In this document: positions 43,326 through 51,710 of the stretch, piece by piece
Numbering within the stretch: the stretch's first letter is position 1
Layout: every line of letters begins with the position of its first letter
Assembly: GCA_013151915.1 (NCBI GenBank)
Contig: JAADHJ010000008.1
Location: 1-64,000 of the forward strand
DNA from: Deltaproteobacteria bacterium
GTDB taxonomy: Bacteria; BMS3Abin14
Length of the DNA: 64,000 nucleotides
Reading direction: 5' to 3'
Notes under the pieces: generated by a model
Database searches by the model: none
What the model was told of the DNA's origin: nothing
What the model saw: only the letters and a program-made list of their open reading frames with translations
Made by a program: the position numbers and the translations under genes

Positions 43326-45008
43326 CTATTTCATCACCTCCTTCTGATCCCAGTTAACCTGGCGTACTGAAATAATCTTTCCAAATCCATCGAGTACCCA
43401 AAGGTTACCCGCGCTGTCGAAAAACGGTGAATTGCAGTTGCCGATATTCATCTTCGGCTTTCCCGAGTTGCCTGGGTCAACTACCGCCTTTTCTCCTCCA
43501 ATATGATAGAGATACTTCCCGTCCGCTCCGCTGAATACCTGGAGCGACCCAACCCCGCCGTCGGCAACGAGAAAGGCATTTTCCTGATTCGGAATAGAGG
43601 TAATACCGTTCAGGCCGAGAAACCCACCAATGTAGCCTTTCACCCCGATACCCATGGTATATGCTATTTCCCTGGATTCCGGCTTGACAGCGATAATTCT
43701 GTGAAGGATGGGTTGAGCGACCCACACAAGGCCATCGGAAACCGGAAAAAACTGACCGGTTCCACCGGTTTTAACAAATTTCCCGGGAGTCCCCGGAAAA
43801 GTGTAGCGGGTAAACCAGTCGAGCGTATCCCCGTTCCCGGCATCGATTATGTAGACCATGTCGGTCATGGCCTCCGCCACCCAAAGGGTGTCGGTATCAC
43901 GAATGTAAATTTTCCCCGGCCGCTGCATGATCCTGTCAAAATCGGGGCGGATGTCATCCCAGATATCCTTCCTGTCCTTCGGGGGACGCGCCGGATCGGC
44001 CTTCCACACAAGCTCAGGTTTCTCCCCGCTGACATCCAGAACCGAGATCATAGGCTCGCCCATATTCGTTACGACGATATTATCGTCATCCAGCCATTGA
44101 AGGTCCAGGATCCTGTTATATTTCCCCTTTTCTCCTTCGGGAAAGACCATATTAAGATCTATCTTGCGAACCAATTCATTGGCTATCGGGTCATACTCTC
44201 TAAGAACAGCACCGTCCAATGGTTTAATAAGAACCATCCCTGCAGGGTCTGGGCTCATCTGGACAATTGTCGGCACCGGCATACCCGCCACCCTGCGCAC
44301 CCGCCTCAATTCCCTGGAGGGCACGACAACCATGGTGTTCGCCTTGGCCCTGACCTTTACCAAGGGCGCCTTTATCTTTACCAGCAGTGGCTGGGATTTG
44401 GCGCTTTCCTTTCCTGTCATGTCTTTTGACGATATTCTGTAGTAGTAATTCACGTCCATCTTGAGTCCTGAATCCTTGTACATCGTGTCGTTCTGGACGG
44501 AATCAACGAGCTGATATCCTTCGTCCTTCTTTTTGGAACGATAGACATTGTAGAATACGGCTCCCGCAGCGGCATCCCACCTTATGAAGGCGCTTCTGTC
44601 ATCGGCATTGGTCCGGTAAACCAGCCCGGTTGGGGGATTGACTACGACAATCCTGATAACGCCCGGAACGGATTTCGGTCCCTCCGCCCCGGCAGCGTCA
44701 ACAGCGGATACCTTATAGGAAAAACTTCCGCCCACCGAGGGCGCTATGCCCATGTACTGGTTGGCAGGGCTCTCTGCGATTTTTTTACCGTCAAGGTAAA
44801 CGACGTACTTCACCGCTCCGGGCACGGGCAGCCACATGGCGATGACCTGGTTTCCGGCCAGTAAAGGCTGGCCGGGGAGCCACGTGGGGGCCGGCGGAGC
44901 GGCGAAAACGGGCGCCGACAGGACCGCCACGGCGACCGTGACGACGAGGGAAACAACAACGGGTGGTAGTTTGAATTTCATCCTTCGGCTTTGTGATATT
45001 CTGTTCAT
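43326..45008 (-). CDS. Secreted FnIII-beta-propeller (NHL-like) protein
   Basis: 560 residues with a signal peptide (VVVSLVVTVAVAVLSAPVFA). Two FnIII-like domains occupy about residues 40-225 (VPGAVKYVVYLDGKKIAESP, AAAGAVFYNVYRSKKKDEGY, YYYRISSKDMTGKESAKS). A beta-propeller with NHL-like strands fills the rest (ILDLQWLDDDNIVVTNMGEP, IYIRDTDTLWVAEAMTDMVY, GLVWVAQPILHRIIAVKPES). There is no haem motif. Such proteins accompany multihaem cytochromes and may scaffold them. A sigma-54-type promoter lies at 45034-45049, just ahead of its start. An ATG ten codons downstream (MKFKLPP) is an alternative start. Confidence 0.75.
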   Translation of the reverse strand: MNRISQSRRMKFKLPPVVVSLVVTVAVAVLSAPVFAAPPAPTWLPGQPLLAGNQVIAMWLPVPGAVKYVVYLDGKKIAESPANQYMGIAPSVGGSFSYKVSAVDAAGAEGPKSVPGVIRIVVVNPPTGLVYRTNADDRSAFIRWDAAAGAVFYNVYRSKKKDEGYQLVDSVQNDTMYKDSGLKMDVNYYYRISSKDMTGKESAKSQPLLVKIKAPLVKVRAKANTMVVVPSRELRRVRRVAGMPVPTIVQMSPDPAGMVLIKPLDGAVLREYDPIANELVRKIDLNMVFPEGEKGKYNRILDLQWLDDDNIVVTNMGEPMISVLDVSGEKPELVWKADPARPPKDRKDIWDDIRPDFDRIMQRPGKIYIRDTDTLWVAEAMTDMVYIIDAGNGDTLDWFTRYTFPGTPGKFVKTGGTGQFFPVSDGLVWVAQPILHRIIAVKPESREIAYTMGIGVKGYIGGFLGLNGITSIPNQENAFLVADGGVGSLQVFSGADGKYLYHIGGEKAVVDPGNSGKPKMNIGNCNSPFFDSAGNLWVLDGFGKIISVRQVNWDQKEVMK

Positions 45009-45033
45009 AGTATCTCCTTATGCAGGTTCGTTA

Positions 45034-45049
45034 CGCAAGTTCCATACCA
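45034..45049 (-). promoter_or_regulatory. Sigma-54-type promoter (-24/-12)
   Basis: On the minus strand TGGTATGGAACTTGCG matches the TGGCACG-N4-TTGCA pattern with the invariant GG and GC ten bases apart. The predicted start falls about 15 bases before the FnIII/propeller start codon, leaving room for its AAGGAG ribosome site. The divergence from consensus is at two internal positions and the last. The adjacent NtrC-type gene makes regulation by it likely. Confidence 0.6.
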
Positions 45050-45283
45050 CAAAACATCTACTTGCGGCAGTTTTATAGTATGTGTTTTACATTTATTTTC
45101 AACTGATTACAGATTCAAAAAAAAAGTTTTTCCATTGGCTTTTACAGGTTTTCCGAACAATGGGGCATTGACCGCACGGACATGGGGCATATAACCCAAT
45201 GTCGTTCCGGATTCGTCAAGCAAGGCAAGGTGCAGAAGTATAGAAATAAAATTATCAATCCATCTTTCACTACATGAGGTTAA

Positions 45284-46636
45284 TCACAAAAGCTTGTGCT
45301 TCTTCATACGGTAACGCAGAGTATCCCGGCTGATACCTAGGAGCCGAGCGGCTCCGGACTGGTTCTCCCTGGACTGTTCCAGCGCCCTCTCGATGAGAAC
45401 CTTTTCCGTTTCGTCGAGGTTAAGCGTCTTTCCCTCGATCACCGGGGCCGATAGGGCGGGGGCGATCTTGCTCAGGGACAGGTCCTCAGCCCCGATGGCA
45501 TCCTTCGCCGAGAGGATCATGGCCCGTTCGATAACGTTCTTGAGCTCCCTGACGTTTCCCGGCCAGCTGTAGGCCTCCATGGCGGCCACCGCCTCCCTGG
45601 TTACCTCCTTGACCTCCTTACCCAGATCGCGATTGAACTGGACAAGGAAGTGCTCCGCCAGGGGCGCTACGTCCTCCGGCCTTTCCCTCAGGGGGGGAAT
45701 GTTGATGGGGATAACGTTCAGGCGGTAGTACAGGTCCTCCCGGAAGGCCTGCTCCCGGATCCTTTCCTCCAGGTCCTTATTGGTTGCCGCGATAACCCGG
45801 ACGTCCACCGTTATATCCCGGGTGCCACCCACACGTTTGAATGTCCAGTTCTCGAGAAACCTCAGGATCTTGGCCTGGAGGGCCATGGGCATGTCGCCGA
45901 TCTCGTCTAAGAAAAGGGTCCCGCCGTCCATCAGCTCGAACTGTCCCTTCTTGAGGCTTTTGGCGTCCGTGAACGCGCCCTTCTCGTGGCCCATAAGTTC
46001 ACTTTCGAGAAGCTCTATGGGCAGAGCAGTGCAGTTCACCGGCATGAACGGCATGTCCCTTCGCTTGCTCTCGTAGTGGATGGCCTGAGCCAGAAGGTCC
46101 TTGCCGGTCCCGCTCTCGCCGGTAATAAGGACGGTTGTTGCATCCGATTGGGCTATTTTGCGCCCGACGCCGAGGACCTCCTCCATCTCCCGGCTGCGGT
46201 AAATGATGTTATGGAAACCGTACTGCCTGTTTTCCTTCTCCCGATAGCGTGTCACCTCGTCCTTCAGACGCCGGGTTTCGAGGGCCTTGTCCACTGTTAT
46301 CCGAACCTCATCGAGGTTGAAAGGCTTGGGAAGATAATCGAAGGCCCCATCCTTCATGGCACGGACCGCCACGGAAAGATCGGAGGTGGCCGTAATCATC
46401 ACCACGGCGCACTCGGGCCTGGTTTTTTTGATGCCCCGGAGTAGCTCCATGCCGCTCATGCCGGGAAGCTGGATGTCCAGAAGTACCAGGTCCGGATCCT
46501 CCCGTTCCATGACGGCCAGCCCTTCCTCGGCAGAGGCCGTCATAAACACCTCGTATCCGTGCTCCACCAGGTTCTGCTGGAGGGACCAGCGGATAAGGTA
46601 TTCGTCGTCTATTACGAGAATTCTTCCCTTAGACAT
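45284..46636 (-). CDS. NtrC-family sigma-54 response regulator
   Basis: About 450 residues (ATG 46636; a GTG at 46648 adds four). Receiver domain: RILVIDDE with the phospho-acceptor Asp in LVLLDIQLPG, and the Lys loop DYLPKPF. AAA+ domain: Walker A GESGTGKD, the sigma-54 contact loop GAFTDA in place of GAFTGA, Walker B GGTLFLDEIGDMP, and the R-finger region. The C-terminal Fis-type HTH is QSGAARLLGISRDTLRYRMK. It is encoded just downstream of the haem-motif histidine kinase and upstream of the sigma-54-type promoter, so the three probably form one regulatory circuit. Confidence 0.9.
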   Translation of the reverse strand: MSKGRILVIDDEYLIRWSLQQNLVEHGYEVFMTASAEEGLAVMEREDPDLVLLDIQLPGMSGMELLRGIKKTRPECAVVMITATSDLSVAVRAMKDGAFDYLPKPFNLDEVRITVDKALETRRLKDEVTRYREKENRQYGFHNIIYRSREMEEVLGVGRKIAQSDATTVLITGESGTGKDLLAQAIHYESKRRDMPFMPVNCTALPIELLESELMGHEKGAFTDAKSLKKGQFELMDGGTLFLDEIGDMPMALQAKILRFLENWTFKRVGGTRDITVDVRVIAATNKDLEERIREQAFREDLYYRLNVIPINIPPLRERPEDVAPLAEHFLVQFNRDLGKEVKEVTREAVAAMEAYSWPGNVRELKNVIERAMILSAKDAIGAEDLSLSKIAPALSAPVIEGKTLNLDETEKVLIERALEQSRENQSGAARLLGISRDTLRYRMKKHKLL

Positions 46637-46754
46637 ATCTCTCACCACTTAAGGTATCGAAGGTCCCTGGAACGTGAAACGTGGAACCTACTATTTCACC
46701 ACCCATTCCGGTCTTCCCCACCCTCAAGGGGAAGGAAGAGTTCGGAATATGGCC

Positions 46755-48305
46755 TTACTCTTCGTGTTCCCCTGTCTCCGTATCTTTTGCAGTCTGCTCC
46801 TTCGGCAGATAAACCCTGAACACCGAGCCCTTTCCCACGTGGCTGTCCACGGTGATACGGCCGTGGTGCTGCTCAACCAGGCTCATGGTGATGGGAAGCC
46901 CCAGCCCGGTGCCATGGACCTTGGTGGTGAAGAATGGGGCGAAGATGCTCTTCAGTTTCTCATTATCTATACCCGCTCCCGTATCGGTAAAGGATATGAC
47001 GACGTAATCCTCAGGGGGGTGGACTTCGCCCAGTTCGGGGTCGGCCGATGGCAACGCGGCGATGGTGAGGGTGCCCCCATCCGGCATGGCCTGAACGGCG
47101 TTCACTGCCATATTGAGAAAGACCTGCTGGATGAGGTCGGGATCCAGGGGAACCATGGGCATTGAGGGATCCATGTTCAGCCTCACATCGATACCATAAT
47201 TCTTTATCTCAGGCATCCCCTCAATGAGGAAGAGGGTCTTTCGCACGAGGTCCGCGATATCGGTGGGCACGATTTTCGGCACGGAGGGCCTTGCGAAATC
47301 GAGCAGATCTCTGATTGTTGAATCCAGTCGCTCGATGAGCTTGAGGATCTCCTGGGTCACAGGGTAACGGGGATCGTTCTCACCGAACTCTCCGGCGAGC
47401 ACCTGAGTCGCACCGGCGATCCCGGCCAGAGGGTTTTTAATCTCGTGGGCGATTCCGGCGGCCAGTTCACCAATGGTAGCCAGACGGTCAGTCTTCTTGA
47501 GCTGTTCGGCATGATAGCGCTTCAGTTCCTGATCGGAGCTGTCCAATTGGCTGATCATGGAGTTGAAGCTGTCCGCCAAGTGGCCCAACTCATCCTTCCT
47601 TTTCAAGGACACGCGGGCCTTGAGGTCCCCCTTCTGCGCCTTGGCCATGGTGCGGACAAGCCTGTTGACGGGGATATTCACCAGAAGCCAGAGGCTGATG
47701 CTTATAGCAACGACCACCAGGATAACCGTGGTGAGGGTTGTGGCAAAGAGGAACTTACTGTTCCTGGCGATCCGCTCCTCCGTATCCTGCATGGAGACGC
47801 ACACATCCAGGACCCCCAGCAGTTCCTTCTCCTCCCCGTGGCAGCGGCGGCACTCAAGGCCGTTTTCGATAGGCTGGATGCTGCAGAAAGCCCTCTGTTC
47901 GGTTCCCTCGGACCTGAAGGGCCTGCCCTTCTCCTCGTTTTTGTAGACAGAGTAGTCCAGGTCATTCACAGCTTTGCCAACCTCATCGGGATCGGCGGAA
48001 TAGGTTATGATGCCATCCTCATCGAAGATCCTCACCGTCCTGATTCCGGGGACCACACCGACGGTACTGACAATCTTCTGGACGTCCTTCTGGCAAAAGC
48101 CGCTCATCTCCACAACGATGGAGTTCATGACGGAAGACGTCAGGATGGTGGCCTTGGTCATGGCCTCCTCGATGGCCTGATGGCTCAGGTTTTTCTTGAT
48201 GAGGAAGGAGGATGTCCCCAGAGCCACCGCCAGGATTACGGCGATGAAAAGGTTGACCTTCAATGCCAGTGATCTTATAAACATGCCTGAACCCTGCTCA
48301 TTCAA
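46755..48305 (-). CDS. Sensor histidine kinase with a periplasmic CXXCH haem motif
   Basis: 516 residues. TM1 is about residues 14-36. A periplasmic domain follows with C152-R-R-C-H156 (LECRRCHGEEKELLGVLDV) just before TM2 (about 185-209). HAMP runs to about 260. The DHp box is AAGIAHEIKNPLAG with the phospho-His near 287, and the HATPase has NMAVNAVQAM, DTGAGI and GTGLGL. CXXCH in this place suggests a covalently bound haem c sensing redox state, NO, CO or O2; the family is known in deltaproteobacteria. The kinase is 119 bases upstream of its cognate NtrC-type gene. Confidence 0.85.
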   Translation of the reverse strand: MNEQGSGMFIRSLALKVNLFIAVILAVALGTSSFLIKKNLSHQAIEEAMTKATILTSSVMNSIVVEMSGFCQKDVQKIVSTVGVVPGIRTVRIFDEDGIITYSADPDEVGKAVNDLDYSVYKNEEKGRPFRSEGTEQRAFCSIQPIENGLECRRCHGEEKELLGVLDVCVSMQDTEERIARNSKFLFATTLTTVILVVVAISISLWLLVNIPVNRLVRTMAKAQKGDLKARVSLKRKDELGHLADSFNSMISQLDSSDQELKRYHAEQLKKTDRLATIGELAAGIAHEIKNPLAGIAGATQVLAGEFGENDPRYPVTQEILKLIERLDSTIRDLLDFARPSVPKIVPTDIADLVRKTLFLIEGMPEIKNYGIDVRLNMDPSMPMVPLDPDLIQQVFLNMAVNAVQAMPDGGTLTIAALPSADPELGEVHPPEDYVVISFTDTGAGIDNEKLKSIFAPFFTTKVHGTGLGLPITMSLVEQHHGRITVDSHVGKGSVFRVYLPKEQTAKDTETGEHEE

Positions 48306-48340
48306 TCCTTATTAAAGGACGTTCAATGTTCAACGTTCAA

Positions 48341-48500
48341 CATTGATAGGGTCGCAAAAAGTCCATTAATGGCTTTTTACTCCACGGAAAGCGAAAAATG
48401 TCATTTTCACTTTCCTTGCAAATCAATGACTTGCAACGCAAGTTATTGATTTGGCGCCCTTCCGTGGGCGCGTTGATGACTTTTTGCGAAGTCATCAACA
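48341..48500. repeat. Full-length family B modular hairpin element
   Basis: Read on the minus strand, five inverted repeats follow each other: GATGACTT/AAGTCATC, GCGCCC/GGGCGC, AAATCAATAACTTGC/GCAAGTCATTGATTT, GGAAAGTGAAAA/TTTTCGCTTTCC and AAAAAGCCATT/AATGGACTTTTT. The element is about 160 bases. It lies upstream of the histidine kinase gene in the 48306-48588 gap, which also has GTTCAATGTTCAACGTTCAA at 48321-48340. No gene is seen there. Confidence 0.6.
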
Positions 48501-48588
48501 TTGGACACTGGACCGGGTTAGGGGATCTCCGGCGCTCCCTCCGGCAGGCAGTTTTTCGACAGGGTCACCCGACCCCGATGCATGACAG

Positions 48589-48708
48589 TCAGAGCAGGGT
48601 TGCGTTGAACATGGTTTCGGCCCACTGCCCCTGGGCGATGCCCAAAAAAAGGGCAATGCCCCCCGCGGCAAACAGAATAATTTTCAACAGATCCTTTACA
48701 CTGTTCAT
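48589..48708 (-). CDS. Small single-pass membrane protein (39 aa), translationally coupled
   Basis: An ATG at 48708-48706 overlaps the TGA of the upstream TlpA-TPR gene (ATGA). The 39-residue product opens MNSVKDLLKIILFAAGGIAL, with a hydrophobic helix spanning residues 7-24. It is below usual gene-calling thresholds. The exact overlap with its neighbour is the main evidence; homologues are unknown. It could be a small accessory protein of the cytochrome module or a chance frame. Confidence 0.45.
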   Translation of the reverse strand: MNSVKDLLKIILFAAGGIALFLGIAQGQWAETMFNATLL

Positions 48709-49928
48709 TGGGTGGCCTGTTTTTGCATCATGAGCTTCATCCTCTCCATGGGATCGAGCTTCCTGTGCGATTCAAAGGAAAATCCCAACTGCTTCAGACT
48801 GTCGGTGACGAGGGACGTCAACACCGCTATGGCCTCGCTTATCTTCCCCCCGTCTCTCAGAGGCAGCACCTCGGCCATATCGACCACCGGCTCCACGGCG
48901 ACCTCGTCGGCGTGGAGGTTCTTCTCCCCTGTTGCTCCCAAAGCTGCCTGTGGTTCCTGCCGAGACCCAGCGATGGATTTCGCCTGGCCGGCGGATGCGG
49001 GGGAATCCCCCATGGAATCGGCACCGGCGCCTGAGAGCAGTTCGATACTGTCGTCAAGCCTGTTTTCCTTAAGAAGGAGATGGGCCATCAGAAGACGGGT
49101 CTCGGCCCGCTTGGGATCGAGGCGTAAGGCTTCCTGAAGGAAAGTCATAGCGGCCTCGGCATTCCCTTCCCTGATGCCGGCGTACCCAAGGTAGATGGGC
49201 GGGTCCGGGAAGTGGGTATCGGCCTCGGCGGCCTTCTGGAGTTCCGGGACGGCCTTGGAGGGGAAGCCCTTTTCCATCAGACGCTTCCCCATACCGAAAT
49301 ACAGCATCGCCCGTTTATTCGGCCTGTACCCCGGCGCCTTGACAGCAGCCTCCACCTTTTCCCGGTACAGGCCCAACTCCTTCCGGACAGCCGTGTCGAC
49401 CTCCAGGTAGCCTGCGGTGGGATAACCGGACAGGTCAAAGACAATTGTTCCCGCCCGGTTGATAAGAGCGGTGGTGGGGGTGGCGATGACACCCCACTCG
49501 TTGAAGGTCTTTAGCCCCTTATCCACCAGGACGGGAAAGGAAACCTCTTTTTCATGGACCACCTTTTCGATCCTGGCCAGGTCACCGGCATCCATATGCT
49601 GGTTTTCAACGTTAACAGCCAGGATTTTCAAACCCTTTTCCCCGTACTGTTGGTCCAGTTTGGCCAAGTCATCCAGCTCCTTTAAGGAATGTTCGCTCCA
49701 TGTGGCCCAGAAAAAAACAAGGATGGCGGTAGATTTCCCATAATCCGCAAGGGTGTGGGGATTTCCTTCCAGGTCCTCAACCTTCACGGGAAGCGCCTGG
49801 TCACCGGCTTTCAGGTTCCTGAAAGCGGCCGCGGCTCCAGACACTGAAAACAGGAGAAGCCCAAGCAGGATCGAGGCAACAACAGATCGCGTAAAAAGTC
49901 CGCGCAGATTTCCACTCAACATACGCAC
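48705..49928 (-). CDS. TlpA-like redoxin fused to TPRs; active-site cysteines replaced by Ser
   Basis: 407 residues with a signal peptide (SILLGLLLFSVSGAAA). The N-terminal thioredoxin fold (DQALPVKVEDLEGNPHTLAD, FFWATWSEHSLKELDDL) has WSEHS where WCxxC is expected; the codons are AGC and TCC, so no redox-active pair is present. The cis-Pro loop VIATPTTALINRAGT is kept. C-terminal TPR-like helices follow (RAMLYFGMGKRLMEKGF, IYLGYAGIREGNAEAAMTFL), then a linker rich in Ala and Gly. It may hold rather than reduce apocytochromes. It is paralogous in layout to 50658-51686. Confidence 0.8.
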   Translation of the reverse strand: MRMLSGNLRGLFTRSVVASILLGLLLFSVSGAAAAFRNLKAGDQALPVKVEDLEGNPHTLADYGKSTAILVFFWATWSEHSLKELDDLAKLDQQYGEKGLKILAVNVENQHMDAGDLARIEKVVHEKEVSFPVLVDKGLKTFNEWGVIATPTTALINRAGTIVFDLSGYPTAGYLEVDTAVRKELGLYREKVEAAVKAPGYRPNKRAMLYFGMGKRLMEKGFPSKAVPELQKAAEADTHFPDPPIYLGYAGIREGNAEAAMTFLQEALRLDPKRAETRLLMAHLLLKENRLDDSIELLSGAGADSMGDSPASAGQAKSIAGSRQEPQAALGATGEKNLHADEVAVEPVVDMAEVLPLRDGGKISEAIAVLTSLVTDSLKQLGFSFESHRKLDPMERMKLMMQKQATQ

Positions 49929-49954
49929 ATCTCTCCCGGAGGGGGAAACTTAAA

Positions 49955-50647
49955 TTACAGCAGATGGTACTTTTTGTCCGAACTGTGAGGATCGTGACAC
50001 TTGGTGCATACGGCGTTTCTACGTTTCTCGATATGATTACGGCTCAGGTCCTGGCTGTGGCAGCCTAAGCAGAGTTCCTTGCCGGTTGCCCTGAGAAAGT
50101 ATTTGTTCCGGGATCCATGTGGATCGTGACAAGGGGTGCAGGACCCGGCCGCCACCGGCCCGTGGACGAATTTGCCATTATTAACGGGATCGTGACAATC
50201 CCCACAAAGAGCTTCATCCTCCCTGGCGATGGAATAAACTCCTTTTCCCCCACCCGAATGGCATGTATCACAGGCGGAGGTATCCGTTTCAATGTGATAT
50301 CGGTATCCTTCCTGTTTGCCTATGAAAATCTTCAACTTCAACCGTTCAATGCCCGGAGCGGCCAACGTCAGTTCATGCCTCCCATCCACCAGTTTTAACT
50401 CGTCGACAAGTACGTTCCTGTTGATGGGCACAAACCCGATTGTCTTCCCATTATCGAAGATCTCCGCCATCTTTGCCTCATAGTACCCCTCAACCTCGGC
50501 AATAAGGAGGACCTTGCCGCTCTTCAGGAACACCTCCTCGGCAGGGGCCAGAAGGTGAAACCTGGCGCCGGCGGCATGGACGACCGCAACCGAAAAGGAA
50601 AAAACAAGCAGAACAGCCAGACCCGTTCCACCCACAAAGCTTCTCAT
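49955..50647 (-). CDS. Pentahaem c-type cytochrome with N-terminal beta domain
   Basis: About 230 residues from ATG 50647, which follows GGGGAG. A signal peptide (GLAVLLVFSFSVAVVHAAGA) and a beta-rich domain (FHLLAPAEEVFLKSGKVLLI, GRHELTLAAPGIERLKLKIF) precede five haem sites: CDTCH, CGDCH, CTPCH, CLGCH, CTKCH. The repeated CHDPHGS/CHDPHSS pattern is of the doubled-CXXCH type shared with the 15-site protein at 51711-53009. It is encoded between two TlpA-TPR genes in the same orientation. Confidence 0.85.
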   Translation of the reverse strand: MRSFVGGTGLAVLLVFSFSVAVVHAAGARFHLLAPAEEVFLKSGKVLLIAEVEGYYEAKMAEIFDNGKTIGFVPINRNVLVDELKLVDGRHELTLAAPGIERLKLKIFIGKQEGYRYHIETDTSACDTCHSGGGKGVYSIAREDEALCGDCHDPVNNGKFVHGPVAAGSCTPCHDPHGSRNKYFLRATGKELCLGCHSQDLSRNHIEKRRNAVCTKCHDPHSSDKKYHLL

Positions 50648-50657
50648 GTCATCTCCC

Positions 50658-51686
50658 CTATTTGATTTTCCCTTCCTTCTTGAGCTGCCTGTAAATGGCA
50701 TCCCGGTATGTGATCATGGCCTTCCGGGTTTCCCCCATTTTCTCGTACACCTGCCCCAGCCTGTACAGTGCCAGAGCCGGATCGGGGTTGAGGGCTACAG
50801 CCTTCTGCAGTTGAGCCTCGGCCGCATCGAGATTACCCTCAGATAAGTAAACCGTTCCCAATCCAACATGGGCGTCATGGGATCCGGGGTCTGATTCCAG
50901 TACCTTCTCGAACTCCGCCCTGGCCGCCTGGAAATTCTCTGCCTCGATGTATAACCGGCCTGCGAGAAGCCTCGCACCGGGAAGGGAGGGATCAAGTTCC
51001 AGGGCCTTCAGGAGTTTTGGCAGGGCCTTGCTTCCCATCCTCCTGCTGATAAGAACCCGGGCCATCTGCATTTCCCGCTTGGCTTCCTTGGCCTCAGGGG
51101 TGAGCTCCTGAATCTCGTGCCTCGTCTCGGACTTGGCCATTTCCTCCTCGCTGATCAGGCCCAGAAGGAGCTTGGCCTCGTCCATCAGTGTCCGTTCGAA
51201 GTCGCTTCCGTAGGAGGAATATTCAAAGACGAAGCGTCCCTCCTGATCGATGACGGCCGTGGCGGGGAATATGAAGAGCCCGTACTCCCCGTAGATTTTT
51301 TTCTCCTCGTCAAGGAGTACGGGAAATTTCAGGTCCAGCTTTTTCTTCAGGGACTGAAGACTCCCCAGGCTCTCCTCGTTTTCGGAGATCGCGTAAACGG
51401 AAAGCCCCCTGTCTTTAAGGCTCGCATAGATGTTGGTCAGCCCGTTCAACGCCTTGATGGATCGGTCCTGGACGCCCTTGACGAAACACAGAATGACCAC
51501 TTTGCCCTTCTCGGCGGAAAGGGAGTGGTCCATACCTGCCAGATCCTTCAGCACAAAATCGGGCGGCGTCTCCCCTTTTTTCAGATTCCGGAACGCTGAG
51601 CATATCCCAGGCGGTGAAAGAAAGAAAATCGCCAGGACCATCACCACGGCCATGCGGAGCACGTACCCGGACATTCTGATTCTCAT
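50658..51686 (-). CDS. TlpA-like redoxin fused to TPRs; no CXXC
   Basis: 342 residues with a signal peptide (MAVVMVLAIFFLSPPGICSA). The redoxin fold TPPDFVLKDLAGMDHSL and VVILCFVKGVQDRSIKALNG has Gln and Ser at the two CXXC positions, so it cannot act as a dithiol oxidoreductase. The cis-Pro-like loop LFIFPATAVIDQEG remains. C-terminal TPRs: ARLLAGRLYIEAENFQAARA, AHVGLGTVYLSEGNLDAAEA, ALYRLGQVYEKMGETRKAMI. It shares the AFRNLK start of the mature protein and the layout of 48705-49928. Proposed role: assembly scaffold for neighbouring multihaem proteins. Confidence 0.8.
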   Translation of the reverse strand: MRIRMSGYVLRMAVVMVLAIFFLSPPGICSAFRNLKKGETPPDFVLKDLAGMDHSLSAEKGKVVILCFVKGVQDRSIKALNGLTNIYASLKDRGLSVYAISENEESLGSLQSLKKKLDLKFPVLLDEEKKIYGEYGLFIFPATAVIDQEGRFVFEYSSYGSDFERTLMDEAKLLLGLISEEEMAKSETRHEIQELTPEAKEAKREMQMARVLISRRMGSKALPKLLKALELDPSLPGARLLAGRLYIEAENFQAARAEFEKVLESDPGSHDAHVGLGTVYLSEGNLDAAEAQLQKAVALNPDPALALYRLGQVYEKMGETRKAMITYRDAIYRQLKKEGKIK

Positions 51687-51710
51687 CGTCCCCCCCCTAC
51701 CGGACCTGCC

